A DNA stretch of 64,000 nucleotides from Guadua angustifolia. Its lineage: Eukaryota > Streptophyta > Magnoliopsida > Poales > Poaceae. The notes below the pieces were generated by a model. It saw only the letters and a list, made by a program, of their open reading frames with translations, searched no databases and was not told the origin of the DNA. The stretch spans positions 36,130,466-36,194,465 of the forward strand of contig CM070512.1 in assembly GCA_036346375.1 (NCBI GenBank), in the 5' to 3' direction. Every line of letters begins with the position of its first letter. The first letter of the stretch is position 1. Positions 43,920 to 57,000 of the stretch are shown one piece after another. Position numbers and translations under genes: made by a program.

Positions 43920-45659
43920 TCCTACATGAGGCAACCATAGATTTTGTTTAATTTACTATGGGTAAATTAAAATTACTATATGGTGATGTTGTAAAATGCA
44001 AAATAAGATGTAAACAAGAAAATTCTTGTATCATGAGTGTAAATCTCACATATGTGCTAACATTTTGGAGGTAGTCACCAAAATGGTGTAGACCTCTTAT
44101 GGGCATAATCTGTTGATACAGTAGATGCCACTTGTGTTATGCAACATTGTATTGACACATTAGGTAATCACTGTGAAAGTGTAGACCTTGTTTAATTCAT
44201 ATTTCGTATTGGATACGCACGTTGAGGATTGACATCCCGCAGTAGTAACTATGGTACTACCTTGTGTATGACCAATAGGGATTATGAATTAAGATATTGG
44301 GTACGCACGTTGAGGATAGTCACTATGTATTAAACACGGTGTAGATCCCACAAAGAAGAACTATGGTGCTACCTTGTGTATGGCCAATCTGAAAAATTTG
44401 TGAACATTGTGTTATACAAAGTGAGGAAAAACACATAAAGTATTTTGCATATAAATATATTTGTTGAAATATGATCCAAATACAGAAAAGGCTAACTTCT
44501 GTCGGAGCGGAGCTCCGGCCCGGATCGTTGTTATTTCTTGACTGACATTTGAAATGAAAAACCAAATTACATGAAAACCTAGTGGTTTTATTGCGAATTT
44601 ATGACTGAAATATATAAATAAAAATAACAATAAATAAAATGGCCTGTGGGCCGAAAAACCACCGAAGTGGCCCATCGGTCACAGGCCTATGCGGGCGGGC
44701 AGGCCTTGGCTTGGTGTCTTTGGGCCGCGCCGTCCTGTTGGGCTGAATCGGCCTGTTGGGCCGCACCAGCCACTAGTTGGTCGATGCAAACGCGTGCGGC
44801 AATAAAAAGGAGCCGGCCGAACCGGCTGCTAGGTTTAGGGTTTCCCTAACCAAACTGTCGTTGCCTCCTGGAATCGCCGCCTATGGATTGAAGCCGCATC
44901 AAGCGCTCCCGCCTCCACATCGCCGGCGCAGCCGCCTCCGCATCGCCACGCCGCCCGCCCCGCTGCTCCCTCAGATCGGAGAATACTCCCCCTCATCGGG
45001 GGAGATGAAGCCGCCTCCACCGTTGAAGGTCTCGGCGCTCGGGAGGGCAAGGGCCGCCGGGTTCCACGAGCCTGGGCGGAGTCCGGGTCGCCGGTGTGCC
45101 GTCGTAGTAGCCGTGCGATGGAGAAGGAAGCCTCGCGGAGGGGGCGAGGGCGGTGCCGGCTCTGGTGAAGCCGGTGTTGGAGTTGGAAGCCCTACATCCG
45201 AGGCGTTCACATAATAGGGCGGCGCACCACGGCGAGCAGCGAGCGTGCCCTCTGGGTTGATGAGAATGCCGACTCCGGGTGCTTCGATTGCGCTACAATC
45301 CTCTGGCGCCGAAGTCGCGACATGGGCGAGGCCGGCGCGGTTCAAGGAGATGTTCGGTGTCGTCACCCATCCGTGGATGGGACACTAAAATAAGCGCGCG
45401 TCCGGCGGGATCACTAGGCAGGCGCGACTCGATCCCGTGCTTTCGGGCGCGGCTGCGAGGGCCATGCCGTGGCACCCAAAACACAGGCGCGCGGCTGTTG
45501 CCATGGCGATGGATCGGCGATGGCGGACCGCATTTAACTTCGGCGAATGGTGTGGAAGAGTACATCGAGAATGTCATCGGGTAATTCTATTCTTGCCATT
45601 GTTACTTACCAAGAATGTGTTCTTCCGGTGCTTAGTTGGTTAAAGCGTGCATGATAACG
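43920..45659 (-). other. Copia-IV long 5' leader, GC-rich
   Basis: ~1.7 kb between 5' LTR and gag. The half next to the LTR (~44640-45640) is strongly GC-rich and unlike the AT-rich remainder (43930-44640). Frames across it are long but match nothing I recognise. It may be a leader intron or an acquired sequence. Confidence 0.5.
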
Positions 45660-45882
45660 TGTGAAAAGTAAAATGAAAACAGAGAACCGAATGGAATGAT
45701 CACTTTTGCATTGATCAATTGATTGTATTTATACAAGGGAAAGGGTGCCATATACAGTTGCCTTAATCCAAAGAGACAACTGCCTAATTAACTGTCTAAT
45801 CTATTACATGATTAACTGCCTAATCTTGTGTCTTGATGAGATCAACGAAATGGTGTCTTTTGAGAAGACAAGTGTTTCTATG
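45660..45882 (-). repeat. Copia-IV 5' LTR
   Basis: About 223 bp, matches 38340-38560; outer end altered to TTTCTATG. Confidence 0.87.
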
Positions 45883-45980
45883 AACACCACCACGTTCGGC
45901 GTCTCAGGCTCACGCGCCGCCCCCAACACACCATCCTCCCGTGCTAGCAGCGACGCCGCCCCCTCCATCGCCTCCGCCAT
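45883..45980 (-). pseudogene. Amino-acid transporter (AVT/ANTL1-like) fragment, N-terminus
   Basis: Minus strand from ATG at 45980: MAEAMEGAASLLARE, continuing through ETPNVVVF, which joins across Copia-IV to VSIVGTGVLGLPY at 38339. A short hydrophilic N-terminus before the first helix is normal for this transporter family. The start was chosen as the first ATG in frame before MEGAASLL. Confidence 0.7.
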
Positions 45981-46240
45981 CCCCACCAACAACCGCAGTG
46001 GCGGTGGTGAGAGCTAGTGGAGCTTCACGTAGCCAATTTGGATTTAGGAGTCGTATTTGGCGCGCGAGGGGTGGAGACTGAAGAGGGAGACAGTGTTTAC
46101 CAAATTGGACTTGGTCACTTGGGCGAGAGGTGGGTGGTACGATTAGTAGAAAAAGGTTGCCGTAAAACGAGCAGCCGTCGGCGACGGGGAGGGATGCCGC
46201 CGTGGGATCTGGACTTCTTGATCCTCTGCAAGAAGGCTGG
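45981..46240. other. Upstream flank of the transporter fragment
   Basis: Mixed GC content; would hold the promoter and leader of the minus-strand transporter. No clear TATA or other gene seen. Confidence 0.35.
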
Positions 46241-46494
46241 GGGCTGTTTGGTTGGATGCCAAATTTTCCTCATGAAACCTTATTAAAATTTGATCACTAA
46301 ATTAGCTCCCAATCTTTTAGCTAAAGATTAGCAAGAAAATGAACTAAAAAAACTAAGGAAGAAAAGAATCTTGCTAAAATTTGATAGCAAACCAAATACT
46401 TATCAAATTTTGTCAATGCTATGAAAATTTGGTAGGGCTTACAAAATTTGGTAAGGCAAGTTTGTTAACCATTAGAAGCAAACTAAATAGGCCC
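46241..46494. mobile_element. MITE-like element
   Basis: Begins GGGCTGTTTGGTTGG and ends AACTAAATAGGCCC, imperfect inverted ends of a widespread grass MITE type; AT-rich interior with repeated AAATTTG(A/G)TA. No clear target duplication. Confidence 0.5.
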
Positions 46495-46605
46495 TAGCTT
46501 TTTGTTTGGAGAGTTAGAATTTTTCTGACGCTAGTCGAAAGTCGGTACCTCACGATGGATAAAAATAATATTGTTCAGTACGTCAATTTATTATTATTGG
46601 ATTTA

Positions 46606-46835
46606 GGGTCTGTTTGTTTTTGCTTTGGATTATCTAAAAGCTGATTCTGGATTGTGGCTGTAGAGAAGCTGATTCTCTAAAAGTTAGAATCCAAAAGCAC
46701 ATATGAAGTGGATTGTTGATTCTAGTGTATATGGGTGGGCTGGATTGTGAGAATCAGATTCTAGAATTGGATTGTTTGTTTTTTATTCTGCTTTTGGGGC
46801 CAGAATCCAGAATCAAAAGCTAAACAAACAGGCCC
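46606..46835. mobile_element. Tourist-like MITE (PIF/Harbinger type)
   Basis: 230 bp, starts GGGTCTGTTTGTTTTTGCTTT, ends AAAGCTAAACAAACAGGCCC (inverted). Flanked by TTA at 46603-46605 and 46836-46838, the TWA target duplication of PIF/Harbinger elements. Confidence 0.82.
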
Positions 46836-46838
46836 TTA

Positions 46839-47278
46839 GCTTGTGCCATACTCTTTACTCTGCCAAAGTCTTTGACCCACACCATGGCTATGCTATCGAG
46901 CTTTGCTCATCACACCTTTGGCTTCGTTATTGTTGTTTGCATGTACCTCGGCTGGACATTATAAAAGGGATGAATGGAAGGTCGTTGGGATAAATATTGC
47001 ATTATTTAGTAGTTAATTAGTTTGTTATAAAGTATATTTTTTGTTAAAAATTTCATAGGCTTGGACGAGGGATTTAAAGACAGGTGGATGAAGATCAGAA
47101 AGATGGAGAGTGCATCTTTCACCACTACTATGTTCTTGTAAAGAAGTAATGTTTTTGTAAGTATTGTACTTTTTTTTGTTGTAAAATTCCTTTGCTCTAA
47201 ACAATCAGTATGTTTGATGGATCAAGGAAGAATAATTGAATGCCAAAATTCAAAATCTTACATCCACATTCCCTCTCT
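46839..47278. other. Intergenic DNA, nothing recognised
   Basis: No gene or transposon end found. CACTACTA at 47123-47130 resembles a CACTA terminus but lacks the following CAAAA and a matching target duplication. Confidence 0.35.
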
Positions 47279-47299
47279 TTGTCGGGACCCGGATTTGCA

Positions 47300-48118
47300 A
47301 AGTTTCCAAACCGGCAGTGATATATTATGCTGGTTTATAAACAAAAGCCGGTAGTGATAATATTACCCTAAATTCTCCTGTGCGAATGGCAGCGGTATCA
47401 CTGACGGCTCTTGTTATCGAACCGACAGTGATATATTACTACCGATTATTGAATCAGACCCAGCAGTGATAATACGACGCTATATATAGCCCAGGTTCCT
47501 TCTCCAACTTGTCCAGAACAAAGAGGAGCTCTATTCTTGCTCGGTTGGGGAAGAGAGGGGGCGAATTTTTGCTCTCAAATTTGGTGGAATTCACTTCTAA
47601 TTCGTGATCGAAGGTTCGTATCTTGATATACATTTCATTTGTAGTTGATTTAGTTGGATATTACGTTCTATATTGTTGTTGGTTTTGAGAATTATTGATT
47701 GCATAATGAGCACAATTAGAGCTCTAATTTAGAGAATAGATTTCAATTTACCACCTTTTATATGTACATTGATTAGTGAGATTAAGATATAACTTGAATT
47801 TAAGTTTTTATGAGGACCAAATTAGTGATTGCATTTAATATGTTAAATATGATAGCACTACATAATTCATTATCGTTTAATCTAATTACTTATAATTGTT
47901 TCTTTGTTTGGTGTATATTAATTTAATACTTTGTTTTAGTATTGCAAATTTGCCAGACGGACCATTATAACTAATAGCAATTATTTAATTGATTTTAAAA
48001 GTGAGATTTGGATATGGATTTCTTGATTAATTAGCACCACGTAACAAATTAAATGAATAAAACAATTTGTGACCACTTATTGATTTACTGATATTTTATT
48101 TGTTATAAATATTTGAAG
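47300..48118 (+). other. CACTA-2 left subterminal repeats and transposase upstream region
   Basis: AACCGGCAGTGAT-type motifs in both orientations to ~47470, then TATATATAG at ~47481 as a possible promoter. The rest is AT-rich, non-coding. Confidence 0.6.
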
Positions 48119-48826
48119 ATGGACCGAAGATAGATGTATGAAGCAGACCGTCGCGATAGAGAGTACTTAACGGTGTGACTAGTTTTCTGAGCGCGGCTGC
48201 GGTGCACAAGTCAAATAAGCTGACGGACTATATTTGTTGCCCGTGCATCGATTGCAAGAATGAGAAGCAGTTTTCTAACCTTGTGGCGATCCGTGCATAC
48301 TTGCTTCGAAGGGGTTTCAAGCCTGCCTATACCTGTTGGACTGAGCAAGGTGAAAATGAGATTGTACGTGAAGGTTATCTGATTGATGATGATGATGAAG
48401 ACAACGACTCGACGGCGGTCGAAGATATGTTCGTGTACACCCAAGATGATACGTTTATCGATAACCATGAAGATGATCTAGAACAGTTGTTGCATGATGG
48501 GGAGGAGGACCTCATGAGTGAAAGGGATTTTCAGAAGTTCCAGTGTATGGTAGAGGACTCTACAACACCTTTGTACCCGGGCTGCAAGGAGGAGCTCAAA
48601 AAGCTGCATATTGTGCTTACAGTGCTGCAGTTGAAGGCAAGCAATGGTTGGTCCGATAAGAGCTTCACAGAGTTGTTAGGTTTCCTCAGAGACGTGCTTC
48701 TAGAGGGAATGTGTTACCAGCAACCACGTACCAGGCCAAGTAGATTGTCTGCCTATTGGGACTGGAAGTATAGAAAATACACGCATATCCAAACGATTGT
48801 ATATTGTATCACAATGAGTTTGAAAA

Positions 48827-51800
48827 TGAAACGGCCCCCATTTTTACATAAATGCAAAAATGGAAATATAATGTGCTTTCCATACTAGTCCCGTGATCAG
48901 TAGCTAGTACGCACATTTACATCAATTGGAATCACAACTATACATCAATTTAAAGCGGAAGATATTATACAATGTATTTAAACAATTCAGAGTATATATA
49001 TACTTAGCACAAAAGAAGCAAAATCTTGTAGTATGCCCATCCAACCCGCAGGCAACTGGTAAGGCATAAATCCCTAGAAAAGATGTTTGAAATCTCCCGC
49101 AACCTGCGACGAAAGAATCTTCGGAGCTTTGCTAACTTTTCCACCTAAAACAACATAATAAGCAAGGGTGAGTACTTTCGCACTCCGCAAGACTTAAGGT
49201 GGTATTTGCAAATGAATAAATGCAGGTTATGTCAAAGGAAGCTTCTAAGGTTAATTTGCATAAAGCAACATTTAGTTCGTAATTCAAGTTGCAGTTTCAA
49301 ACGAAATTTGTAAGAGCAAGTTTGCTGATAAAAAATAAATAAATAAAGCATAAGTAATACTCACAGTCCATCATAAGCAATGAATAATCCAATTCATGAA
49401 GTACATCCATTCATGAAATCCAACAATTCATGTAATCCAATAATTAGTCCAACAATTCATGTGATCCATCAAGTCATGTCAATCCAATGACAATAAGGGA
49501 AATTGGTAAACAAATTTCAAATCAAAACCCATTTTTAGAAAATACCAAAAGCTAACATTGGAATGACTTCACCAAGTGCCCATGACCGCGGGCGCGGCTA
49601 ATCGATTAGATTTACACTCTGCAGAGGGATACAACTTTACCCACAAGTCATGACCTTTTCTTTTTGCCGCATGTTTCACGCACCTTAGGCGTGTGGCCAG
49701 AATGTTCATGACGAAAACCTTTACATTACCTAGGTTAACTTTACACCAGCCCGGGATGTTAAACCCATACTATGGTAGAAGAATCCAGAGCATAGAAATG
49801 ATGGATCTCCCCACAGCATCGCGTACACCGTTGCATTGGTAAGTAGAAACCCCTACAAGAAAACTTTGAAAAGAATGCCTGTGCAAGCTCCCGCCTTCCA
49901 TAAATTCAAAGTTAAACCAGATAATTTAATTAGTTTAAGGCTGCCCCACCCTAGCACTTGTGGTTTGTAAGGATTTCTTGGACCTATAACATCCCATTGT
50001 TCGGTCCTTAATTTGACACGGGCAATACTTCACCCTGCACTACGTGCATTTCCATCTGCACAACCGGCTATTGCCAATAATTGCCCGCATCCAAATCATA
50101 GTTTTATTTTGGGATTTTTAGTCAAAATACCCACATCCAACCACATGTCAAAACCAACATTTCCAACTTGTAAAGAATGAATTTTGATCCAATCATCTTC
50201 AACGTTGGTTCTAAAGCATGGCTAAGCATGGATAATAATCGCATATACCCAAATTGACATTAAATATTGTCTAACACATTCCTATGGTTACCAAGGTACA
50301 CATATCCATACTTATCAAGGAAGTTTCATGAGACAACAGGTATATCTACCAGTACCACAAAATAGCAGGTTTGCAGAAAATAAACGTATGCATGAAACAA
50401 TTTTATAAACAAAAGTAAAATTAAATACTGGGACCAATATGATCAAAGGGATGCTTGCCTTGCTTATTTGTCGTTTATGATAAAGTCGTGATTGCAGCTG
50501 ACGTTGTCGACGACGGAGTTAGAGGCGTCGAGTTCTACACGTCGTTCAACGAAAATATAGCAAATATTCATCTTTAATAAGGGCAAAAAGAAAATAGATA
50601 GTAAATCAAATAAAAACTTACTACAGAAAACAGGTGTGATTTAGGGTTGCATGACGTTACAGTTCTTGGATTTTAAAGAATTATATTTATATTCAAATCG
50701 TTAACAGTTTAAACGATGCAGGATTTCTTTTATGTATTATCTATTCTTATTTTATGAATTCAAGATGCTAAAATTATGTATTTTTATATTTATATTATCG
50801 AATTCAAGATGCAAAAATTATTTGGATTAATAGAAATAATCATTAGTTCCAGGTTTCATATACTCTTCACTATTCACGCGATGCTTCAGGTAACCTTATC
50901 ACTTAAGGGTTTTGTACTAACAAGATTTAATTGAAAAACAAGTTAAAATATGAATATTTTTCTAGATTATGGTAGTTCATATCCTAAATATTATTTCTAG
51001 TCTATTCTTCACAAAGTTTGCATTAAGACGAGACATTTTACAATCTGCCGAAAAGGCTTAAGCGTTACTAAAAATCAGAAATCATAATACTTAAGGTTAT
51101 TTAGCTAGCAAGATTTATATGCAAAACATAATATAATGAACTTATTTCTTCAGAATATGGTAACACATACTTTGGACAACATTTCTAAGCAAGTCTTATA
51201 AATTTTATCATCTAGACGAGTTATTTTATTCACTGTTGAAATATCCTAAATGATCACAAAATTTACGTTACAATTATACAGATTTCGTTTTTCGTTTGCA
51301 GTTACAACATACATGATTATTCATTCATTTTTCTGGTATTAGTAAGGTATGATCCTAGCAGTGTTTAGAACTAGTTTCACATTAGTTTGATTTTAGCCGA
51401 GGTCTTTTGTATGCATATAAAGGTCAAAGGCTTTTGTCAATGGAACTGAATTTAGTTCTTTTTCACTGACTAATATTGTCTAATCTTAAGAATATGTTAA
51501 GGTTGGCTCTTCCTAACATGGTACTTGATTTTTGAGTTGTTATACATATATTTCTAATTCTGTAACTATATACATATACCTTATGAATGCATATATATAA
51601 ATATTCACCTTTTGGGTCATACTTCAATCATAAAGCTTATTCTATATCAAGTTCATTACTTAAGCATTTGGCATATCCAGGTATGCTACTGTCATAACAG
51701 TGTTTAGAAACCATTTTTTTATTTGTTTTAGATTTTTCTTGCATAAATTATACCTCTTTAAATATTTAATGCATTGATAATAACATTAACGAGAAAATGA

Positions 51801-53860
51801 TTCATACATAGATGAAAATTAAAATATTTTATATATTTGAGTGTCTTAAAGCATAAGGATTCCATTAGAATTGGTTTCATTTAATTCTAAATTTGTTTGT
51901 GATATTTTTATGTATAGCACATGTTTAGCCCTTTTCTTTAATATTTGAATTTCAAATTTTTCCAGAGCATGTATTCAAAATGTTTTCACATATTTTGAAA
52001 GATCTTGCTTTTATATGAATATAGAAATTTGTTTCACCTCATTTGGATTAATGGTTCAAAAGTTATGCATAAATGAAATTAGCTCGGCTGGAAAAAGAAT
52101 TGAATTAAGAAAATACATTTTCGCAGTACGAAAGCGTCTTTACCCTTTGCACTGGAGTGGCTGCGACTGGCTGACAGAGGGCCCCGCGAGGCAGAGAGAC
52201 AGAACAGAGAAGGACCAGGGCACAGCGGCGACGGCGAATGGCGGCCGGAGACAGACGGACGGCGGGCGGAGAGGCTCTAGAAGGGTTGCCCGCAAGCACG
52301 GGATGCTTCAATTGGACTCGACGGCGACTGGAGTAGGGCTTCCACCGGAGTTGAGCGGCGGCAATGGGGAAGCTTCGGTTGGGAGCAAGAATCACGGTGC
52401 TGGAGTTGAAATGGGTAACAATATTAGCATTAGAGGCTCACAAGGATTCTATTTTGCTAATCGTGAGGTCGGAGACTCACCAGGGAGCTCTGCCCATGGC
52501 GCGCTAGAGTTGGAGAAGAAGCTCCACGGTGGCGGCGAGTTTCAAGTGATGAAGACTGGAATTGAGGTGCGGGATGGGTTCCTGAGGTGTTCTAGATGCT
52601 ATTGGTTTAATGAATTGGAAATTTGTTCACCGAATCACTCGAATTTGGTTTTTCCCCTTTTCTTCAGTGGAGCTCTAAAAATGGCGCATTGGATGGGCGC
52701 AGTCAAAGCAAGCTCGGATGCCCTTTTTTAGCTGGCGATTTGGCGCGGTTGAGCTCAGTCTCAACGCGAGTTCACTGAACCGGCTGCTCAGGGGGAATGA
52801 ACTGCCGGAGAATTGATGTCGCGCTGCGGGAAACACGGAAGAGCGGCCACGTGGTGGAGGCGTGGCGGTCCGGCGTTGGCTGGGCGGCGCAAAATGGCAG
52901 AGGGTGACGCTGGAACAGTGATCGGCGGCTTCGGCCATTTGCGCTGACCGGCTCGGGACCTCGGCGCTGGAGGAAGAAGAATACGCGGGGAAGAGGCTGA
53001 CTGGTGGTCCCTACAGGGTGTCGGGTCCAGCAGGTAAGTGTGAAGAAATGGGTCTCCGGAACAATTCTGCGGCTGAGTTGAATAGGTTCAATGAATCTGT
53101 TACAGTCAAGCCTGCAAATTACTAAAGATTTTACTGTGTGTTCCAGAGATAAGCTTGACCATACTGTTCAAATTTCATATTTTTTTTTATTCGTGTAGAA
53201 TTTATAAAAATTCTGACAAGTCACTGTGCACAATTTTCTTTTTTCTGTATTTAAATTTTCTGGGAGTATAATACTTTGAAAACTTTTTGAAACTTTGTTT
53301 AAAGATTAATTTTATCCATACTAGTCTTATGTAAAATTTTCATATTCAGATAATTTGTAATTTATTTACTAAAATTCTGACATTGGAATTTCCAGATTTT
53401 TCAGCCTTACGGTTTTTGAATTTTTATAAATACCAAATTTAATTATTATTTTCAGATATTTTTACTGTTGATTTACTGACCATCTCATAAGATAATATTA
53501 AATTTCCAGCTCTAGATAAGGTTGAATTATTTTTATTTAAATCTGACAAGTGTACTTTTGTTAGTCAAGAAGCATTAATTATTTTTCGTGATTACTTTGA
53601 TGTGACTTGTAACTTCCTAAATTATTTTAATATGACTTTATAAATTCATAAATATATCTCTGAAAATTTTCTAGGGTTAAATACATTTTTTATTTTATTG
53701 GTATAAGATTTTATTATTGTTAATTGTCTTTTACTTGCAAATACTTTTCCATTAGAGCAAAAATCAAGAAAATCCAGAAAAATCAGGAAAATGCAAATTA
53801 AAACTTGTTAAAATATATTATTTAATTTTCTTATTTTATTGGATTTTTTAGGATGTTATA
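48827..53860. mobile_element. LTR-B: very long LTR nested in the transposase gene
   Basis: Starts TGAAACGGCCCCC, ends GGATGTTATA, flanked by GAAAA at 48822-48826 and 53861-53865. 5034 bp without a recognisable protein. The 238-codon open frame at 52015-52731 lies in a GC-rich block also present, unconserved in frame, in LTR-C, so it is not counted as a gene. Shares the ACCGCGGGCGCGGCTAAT / ACACTCTGCAGAGG / CACAACCGGCTATTGCCAAT blocks with LTR-C. Confidence 0.75.
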
Positions 53861-54015
53861 GAAAAATTGGATGCGTCTCCCATTTGCAAGGCATCTCGGT
53901 ATAAGCGCGGTGATGACGAAATTGAAGTGCATCATAAGAAAAAAAGACCCTCAGCCAAGGTGATGTGGTATTTCCCTATAATCCCACGTCGGAAGCGTCT
54001 GTTTGTGAACATAAG

Positions 54016-57000
54016 TGTGAGACCCCATTCGGGCGAATAGGAACCTCCATGTGATTACTGTGCTATTCCCTGAATCAGTAGCTAGCACTCACATGTTTAC
54101 GACATTTATATCACAACCATACTCGCAAGCCAAACATAAATACATACGAGCAAACACTAAATACACAGAGTTTGTACAATTCAAAAGCCGAACAGTGGAA
54201 AATAAAGATAGGCAAATAAACTCCAAAGGCCAAGTGGTTGCCCACTAAACCCTTAGGCAACTGACTCGGCGCCCTAAAAGAAACCGTTGTCGAAATCCCC
54301 GAGTCCTGCCTGGAAAAGGATGTCGTCTGGCAGATCACAGTCTTCTTCCTCTGAGACAGCAGATGCAAGATTGAGTACATTGGTACTCAGCAAGTCTTAT
54401 AGTGGTTCACATATGCAATTAAATAATTATGCAGGCTGAACAATAAACAGGCTTTGGTTATTTTGCAGTTGCATAAAAACATTTAAAATGTAAGAATACA
54501 ATAGATTGCAACAACGCATTTTAATAAAGCAAATGATAAGCAACCTGTTAAGTAAATACTCCAATTTTTCCAACCCAGTCTACCCAACTGCACAAGTCTC
54601 CGGTGTCGATCCTTTGACACAAAAGTTGGTTTCAAAAACAGTTTCCAAACCAAACCAAATTTTAGAAAAGACTCGAAAGACTCTAACAAGGGAGATCCTT
54701 CCCCAAGCGCCCATAACCGCGGGCACGGCTAATTGATTAGTTCTTACACTTTGCAGAGGTGTACACTTTACCCACAAAGAATGATCAACCCCTTTTGCTA
54801 GGCCATACGACACACTTCCTTTGTTGTGCCAGCGAGGAGATCATACAGAGCCGTTACATTATCTAGACGTGGCTTTACACCAGCCCGGGAAGTTAACCCT
54901 CGCCCTGAAAACAGAGACACTCACCCAAGCCGTTGATCCACATTTTTCACACCCAACACCACGTCTCTGTCCAGGGCAAGGCGTACACCGTTGCATTGGT
55001 ATGTAGAAACCCCTACAAGCAGACCTGACCGGAATGCCTGTGCGAACTCCCGCCTTCCTTAGATGCAAAGCCACATCTAAACAACTTAATAGGCTAAGGA
55101 ATGCCCATACAGACCCTCGTGGTTGCACGAAATCTTGGTTATACAACGTCCCATTGCTCGGTCCTTAATCCGACACGGGCGATACTCCACCCTACACTAC
55201 GTGCAAACCCGTCTGCACAACCGGCTATTGCCAATAATTGCCCGCGTCAAACCATAGTTTTATTTGAGGTTTTTTAGCAACCTAACAGCAACCATTTTCC
55301 CAAAAAGGACTATACATTGGTTGGAAAGATTAAAACATTTAACGAGTAGCTTAAGCAGAATACAAAACTAGCGGTTATACCCAAAGTGACATTACATATG
55401 TCTAGATCTAACTATGGTTTACAAGGTTCACATTTCCATACCGATTAAGGCAAACCATAATGTACAGGATTAACTACAGTACCAACCCAAGATAGCAATT
55501 TTTATGGAGAATTATCCGGATGCACTACACACATACAAAAACAACAAATTGTAGGTAAATTATCCGGTTCAACATGATCAAGGGGTTGCTTGCCTTGCAG
55601 CTCGCTGTCCGGATCAAAGTCTGGATCTTCCACTGGATCGTCTCCCTCCTCAGGAACATCGGTGTCTACACGTCGAGAAAACGAGGAACAAAGGAACATC
55701 AGTAAACTCCAAATGGGCAAAAAGAAGACAGACAGGAAAGTAAATACCCAAATCACACCAAAACAGGGATTGCTTCAAATGAAATATCTTTAGTTAAATT
55801 TCGAATTCAAGACGCAAAAATTATTTAGATTAAGAAAACTTATCACATTAGCTTCTCTAGAGAAACACACCAAAAGGCAGTACTAAGATTCAACTCTCTG
55901 TCAACTCCCTGATCCTTTCTTGGAACTACAAAAATTGTAACAACTTAGGGTTGTTCAACTAACAAGATTAATGTGCAACACTAGGTGAAATAAGGATTTT
56001 AATCTTGGACAACCTAGAGCATACTTTGGTTAACAAAGCTAGGGGTCTTTCCTGAATTTTTGGGTTGAGACGAGACTTGAAACTCTTTGTCGAAAAGGCA
56101 TATATGATACTAATGTATACGTTATAACAAATCGGCCAAAAAGGGTTAGAGAACATTAACATCAGGGGTTATGTTCTTAACAGAAACTAAGTGTTAATCA
56201 GTTTAGAATTGAAATATTATGTAAACATAACCTGGTAGTACAAAGTTTGGTACTCATATCCACATTATCCTCTCTAAAATTCTTACTTGGATGAGCTACT
56301 ATACCAGCTGTTGAAAATGATAAGTTTCTCAATTATCCTGAAAACTATATTGATTAAGCTTATTTCACTAACTTGTTAAATGTACAAATCTTGGCAAAAT
56401 AGTTTAATTTCTTCAGAACCTGTTAGATTATACTATGTAGAGTATCCTTATACTATTTTTACACTTTTTCTCATTTAGGCAACCTATTTTAGCTATTGGT
56501 GAAAAGACCTATATGATCACAATTACAACCTTATAGCGACTCAACTTTCACATCCATTTCCTACTAAAGTTCTTACCAAATTTTATTCATTTTTCTGTTG
56601 ATACCAGGGCATGGTCTTAGAATTATTTTAAAACTGAATTTGAATTATTTTGAGCCTATTCATAATGGGTTACACTTAGGTTTATCATTATGACTACTAT
56701 TTCTTTTCATTAGACAACCATCACTCAAGTTTTTCCTTAACCCTTTTACACAACTAACCCTATACTGATTCATGTTTCTTCAATTTTCAGCTTAATTTAT
56801 ATAAACTTCAATTTATACATATTTCATTCATTTGTCCTTTTATACACTAATATTTCATTCTATGGAAACATAATGCTCAATTAATTATTTTTCAATTATT
56901 TATATATTTCTAAGGTGCTTACAACTAGGGGTTTCATAAAATTTATCTCATTCAATTATAACTTTATTTAAAAATTATTCTATTTAAATAGTCTTACTCA

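Larger units (their letters stand above)
38340..45882 (-). mobile_element. Copia-IV: Ty1/copia retrotransposon, minus strand
   Basis: Both LTRs (plus strand) begin TGTGAAAAGTAAAATG: 38340-38560 and 45660-45882 (~221-223 bp). Flanking 5-mers GACAC (38335-38339) and AACAC (45883-45887) look like a TSD with one change; the right end is mutated (TTTCTATG for TTTCACA). Polypurine tract (minus strand AAGGGGGAGTGT) next to 38560. A primer site like CGTTATCA(T)GCACGC follows the 5' LTR at ~45645-45659. Encodes gag-pol with many lesions. Inserted in exon 1 of the transporter fragment. Confidence 0.9.

Noticed and set aside
44777..45584. Several overlapping ORFs in the GC-rich Copia-IV leader
   Set aside because: All six frames are long because of GC content; none shows a recognisable domain.
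47123..47130. CACTACTA as a possible CACTA-2 left terminus
   Set aside because: Not followed by CAAAA, and the preceding bases (CAC) do not match the CTA beyond the right end.
52015..52731. 238-codon plus-strand open frame in LTR-B
   Set aside because: It crosses from AT-rich to GC-rich LTR sequence, the homologous part of LTR-C (around 57080) is not open, and no domain is recognisable; a chance frame.
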